A stretch of DNA of 19,877 bases from Neocallimastix lanati (nom. inval.) (lineage: Eukaryota; Neocallimastigomycota; Neocallimastigomycetes; Neocallimastigales; Neocallimastigaceae): NCBI GenBank assembly GCA_016946835.1, contig JACVTC010000542.1, positions 1 to 19,877 of the forward strand, in the 5' to 3' direction. Positions 17,678 to 19,877 of this stretch are shown one piece after another. The position numbers were made by a program, and so were the translations under genes. Below the pieces are notes generated by a model that worked only from the letters and a program-made list of their open reading frames with translations, was not told the origin of the DNA and searched no databases. Each line of letters begins with the position of its first letter. Position 1 is the first letter of the stretch.

Positions 17678-18296
17678 TGATACGATATTTTATTAAATAC
17701 CGTATATGTTAGTTGGGCGTTTGTGCAAAAGGGAATTACTCCAAGAATATTATATTACAATAATTATATTTACTTTTTAGTTATTTATCTTTTATTATTT
17801 TATTTATTATATTTTATCATAAAAAAAAAAAATACATGTTTTATTATTATTCCTTAAAAAAAAAGAAAATATTTATTTATAAATTATTTTCATAATTATA
17901 TTTTTTACTAATTTTATAAATTTTATTTATCGAAACACTAAAATTAATTAATAAATATAAATATTCATAACTTTTTACTTATAACTATTAATTCATCTTG
18001 TTTAACATTATTTAAAAATTATTTTAATATTAACATCCATTTAATTAAACATTCAATCTCCGTTATAATTAATATAACTAATTTTACTATATTATCAACA
18101 ATTCTTTTAATATTTTTAATATTATTATTTAATTTAATATTTTAATAATTAATAATAATAAATTGTCTTTAATAATATATTAATAATATATTTTAAGATT
18201 CATTATATAAAATTAATTTTTAATAAATATTTATATTAATAATTTTTCTAAATAATTTTTCTATTATTTTCTATTATTTTTACTGGACATGCATCA
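17678..18296 (-). repeat. Element A 5' LTR (right copy)
   Basis: Second copy of the 619-bp LTR; it should carry the promoter for the leftward transcript. Its outer end CATGCATCA is followed by TTAA and, 11 bp later, tRNA-Trp. U5 sequences at 17715-17753 pair with the leader beyond the primer-binding site. Confidence 0.95.
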
Positions 18297-18300
18297 TTAA
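18297..18300. repeat. TTAA target-site copy, right of element A
   Basis: Matches the four bases left of A (9067-9070) and left of C (5991-5994). Extending to five bases breaks the match, so a 4-bp duplication fits best. Confidence 0.65.
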
Positions 18301-18311
18301 AAATCAAAGAA

Positions 18312-18382
18312 GGAGGGTTGGCGCAACGGTAGCGCGTCCGCCTCCAGAGCGGAAGGTTGGGTGTTCGAATCACTCACTCTCC
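18312..18382 (+). tRNA. tRNA-Trp (CCA)
   Basis: The 71 bases fold into a full cloverleaf: acceptor GGAGGGT / ACTCTCC with one G-U, D stem GCGC/GCGC, anticodon stem TCCGC/GCGGA with loop CTCCAGA (anticodon CCA), and T arm GGGTG TTCGAAT CACTC. The internal A box (TGGCGCAACGG) and B box (GTGTTCGAATC) are intact. There is no intron and no encoded CCA. T runs for polymerase III termination follow at once. Its 5' flank is the insertion site of elements A and C. Confidence 0.95.
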
Positions 18383-18385
18383 AAA

Positions 18386-18396
18386 TTTTATTTTTT
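18386..18396 (+). terminator. Polymerase III terminator of tRNA-Trp
   Basis: TTTT (18386-18389) and TTTTTT (18391-18396) lie 4 bases after the tRNA end, the standard T-run terminator. Confidence 0.8.
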
Positions 18397-18999
18397 AAAT
18401 TTTTATTTTTTTTTTTTTAAAAATTTTTTTTTTTTTTATTTTCTTTTTTTTTTTTTTTTTTTTTGAGGTCTTTTTTTTCGTTTCGTCTTGTCACCTTACT
18501 GATAAGGATAAGAATAAAGATTTTTTTTTAACTTTTTATTTTTATTCATGTTCTATTCTCCCCTCTCTTTCTCTATCTTTAATTAAAAAAAAAAAAAAAG
18601 TTTATGTATGTATATATATAATACCATGGCATTGTGTTTGCTTTTAAATTTTTTTTTTTTTTTAAATTTGATTTTTTTTTTCAAATTTTGATTTTTTTTT
18701 TTTTATTGAAGAATGTAATCTATTAGCCATGGGATATACATGCTCAAAGGAAAAAAAAAAAAAGAAAAAAAAAAAGAGGGGAAGTCATCAATACAATTAT
18801 TAAATTTCTAAAATGTATTGACAATCGAAAGAAAAAAAAGATATTTTTTTTTTCTTTTGTTTAAAAAGGGACAAAGGTCAAAAATATAGTAATAAAATAA
18901 TAAATATACGTATAAGTATTAAATTATAAGTATATATATATATATAAAAACCTATAATAATAAAAAAAAAGTTGAAAAAAAAAAAAAAAAATTGAAATT
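18397..18999. other. Spacer between tRNA genes: homopolymers and inverted repeats
   Basis: No gene seen. Many T and A runs occur. An inverted repeat around CCATGGC (about 18612-18633 with 18727-18740) encloses a T-rich centre. A hairpin TCAATACA / TGTATTGA lies near 18787-18823. A 19-base A run sits at ~18975-18991. Confidence 0.5.
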
Positions 19000-19010
19000 A
19001 AAAATTAAAA
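19000..19010 (-). terminator. Polymerase III terminator of tRNA-Cys
   Basis: On the minus strand TTTT (19010-19007) and TTTTT (19004-19000) follow the tRNA 3' end within 6-16 bases. Confidence 0.7.
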
Positions 19011-19015
19011 GTAGA

Positions 19016-19087
19016 AGGGGCGTTCCGGATTTGAACCGAAGACCTATTGATCTGCAGTCAATTGCTCTACCGCTGAGCTAACACCCC
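19016..19087 (-). tRNA. tRNA-Cys (GCA)
   Basis: A complete cloverleaf on the minus strand: acceptor GGGGTGT / ACGCCCC with one T-G pair, D arm GCTC AGCGGTA GAGC, anticodon stem ATTGA/TCAAT with loop CTGCAGA (anticodon GCA), variable AGGTC, T arm TTCGG TTCAAAT CCGGA, and the U73 discriminator characteristic of tRNA-Cys. There is no intron. It lies 14 bases downstream of tRNA-Ser on the same strand with no T run between, so both may come from one primary transcript. A decayed copy is at 2193-2266. Confidence 0.95.
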
Positions 19088-19101
19088 TATCAATATTGAA
19101 G

Positions 19102-19183
19102 CGTCAGCTGCAGGGTTTGAACCTGCGCGGGCAGAGCCCACCAGATTTCAAGTCTGACTCCTTAACCACTCGGACAAACTGAC
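19102..19183 (-). tRNA. tRNA-Ser (UGA)
   Basis: An 82-base class II tRNA: acceptor GTCAGTT / AGCTGAC, anticodon loop CTTGAAA (anticodon TGA), long variable arm GTGGGCTCTGCCCGC forming a stem, T arm GCAGG TTCAAAC CCTGC, discriminator G. Length and variable arm are typical of tRNA-Ser. The leader (AATATTGAAG, 19195-19186) is perfectly complementary to the trailer (CTTCAATATT, 19101-19092), so the precursor can form a 10-bp helix beyond the acceptor stem. A 3' fragment of a duplicate is at 2279-2306. Confidence 0.95.
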
Positions 19184-19877
19184 TACTTCAATATTTCTGG
19201 TAAAGAATGAATTAATAACCTTTATTTTATTATTAATAATTCTTTACTAAATTGTACTTTCCTATATTCTTGATAACCTAAACTTAATAATAAAATTTAA
19301 TTTATTTTGATATAAATTAATTTTAACTTGTAAATAATGTAAATAAATTTTAATTAATTATTTTATTGTTATATTATTAAATATATGTATATTAAAATAC
19401 AATTGTAAATATTAAAATTATACTTTTAAGATACTAAACTATTAAAACTATTAATTAAATATTATTATAAAAATTATTATAAAATTATTAAAATTATTAA
19501 TTAAATATTATTATAAAAATTATTATAAATTATTAATATTATAAAATTATTAAAATTATTAAATATTATTATAAAAATTTATTTATTATAACTATTAAAT
19601 ATTATTATAAAATTATTAAGATTATTAATTAAATTTATTATTAAAAATTATTATTAAAAATTATTACTTATTATAAAAATTATTATTTAAATATTATCAA
19701 ATTTATTAATTAAATATTATAAAAATTTTATTTTATTTTGAAAATAATTACAAGTATTATTTAAAATAATTAAAGATTATTAAATTTATTATATTAATCT
19801 TTAAAAACAATTTATTTAACTTAAAAATATCAAAGAAAATAGTAAAAACTATTTTCTATATATTTATTTTATAATTA
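19184..19877. other. AT-rich upstream flank of tRNA-Ser with degenerate tandem repeats
   Basis: No gene seen. A strong hairpin at 19200-19247 pairs GTAAAGAAT and ATTAATAA with TTATTAAT and ATTCTTTAC. From about 19450 to 19700 the sequence is built from degenerate units of TTAATTAAATATTATTATAA type with a spacing near 46-62 bp. Confidence 0.55.

Larger units (their letters stand above)
9071..18296 (-). mobile_element. Element A: intact Ty3/gypsy LTR retrotransposon, 9.2 kb
   Basis: Two 619-bp LTRs (9071-9689, 17678-18296) that read as identical flank a leader, gag and pol, all on the minus strand. Pol order is protease, reverse transcriptase, RNase H, integrase, which defines Ty3/gypsy (Metaviridae). 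All catalytic motifs are present, both frames are uninterrupted, and PBS, PPT and 4-bp TTAA flanks are recognisable. Identical LTRs indicate a recent insertion, and the copy could still be active. Its 5' LTR lies 15 bp upstream of tRNA-Trp, facing away from it, like Ty3 in yeast and tRNA-targeting elements of Dictyostelium. At 9.2 kb it is long for the family, because of a 1-kb repetitive leader and Asn-rich spacers in both proteins. Confidence 0.95.

Overview
The window is eukaryotic nuclear DNA from an extremely AT-rich genome. It has eukaryote-type tRNA genes without an encoded CCA, long A/T homopolymers, and proteins full of asparagine runs encoded by AAT/AAC triplets. That profile fits a dictyostelid amoeba or an anaerobic gut fungus (Neocallimastigomycota); the sequence alone does not decide between them. 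I see no host protein-coding gene. The window is a tRNA locus colonised by Ty3/gypsy-type (Metaviridae) LTR retrotransposons.

Layout. (1) 1-350: the 3' end of a plus-strand Ty3/gypsy pol (element B), frameshifted, followed by its polypurine tract and the start of its 3' LTR. (2) About 351-2192: AT-rich non-coding DNA with hairpins, homopolymers and a TTTG microsatellite. (3) 2193-2306: a decayed copy of a tRNA-Cys/tRNA-Ser pair. (4) 2307-5990: 3.7 kb without genes but dense in 8-14 bp inverted repeats, including a pseudoknot-like arrangement and two hairpins related by a compensatory change. (5) 5995-9066: element C, a 3.07 kb minus-strand LTR element with 521-bp LTRs and only decayed coding sequence. 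(6) 9071-18296: element A, a 9.2 kb minus-strand Ty3/gypsy element with 619-bp LTRs that read as identical, plus intact gag and pol. (7) 18312-18382 tRNA-Trp(CCA), 19016-19087 tRNA-Cys(GCA), 19102-19183 tRNA-Ser(UGA), then AT-rich repeats.

How it fits together. Elements C and A sit head to tail in the same orientation. The tetranucleotide TTAA lies at all three outer junctions (5991, 9067, 18297), the last one 11 bp before tRNA-Trp. The simplest reading is that C inserted upstream of tRNA-Trp first, and A later inserted into the same TTAA, re-using one tRNA-guided site. Element A appears to make Gag-Pol by -1 frameshifting: the heptamer U UUA AAC lies in the correct phase directly before the gag stop, with a 9-bp stem-loop 4 nt downstream. 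A and C, though unrelated in sequence, share an RNA architecture: a U5-to-leader stem bracketing the primer-binding site, tandem stem-loops in the leader, and a hairpin just before a conserved GGGGGCATC polypurine tract. The PPT motif and a weaker hairpin also occur in B. This shared RNA architecture is the most interesting content of the window. All base-pairing claims were made by eye and need folding and comparative tests.
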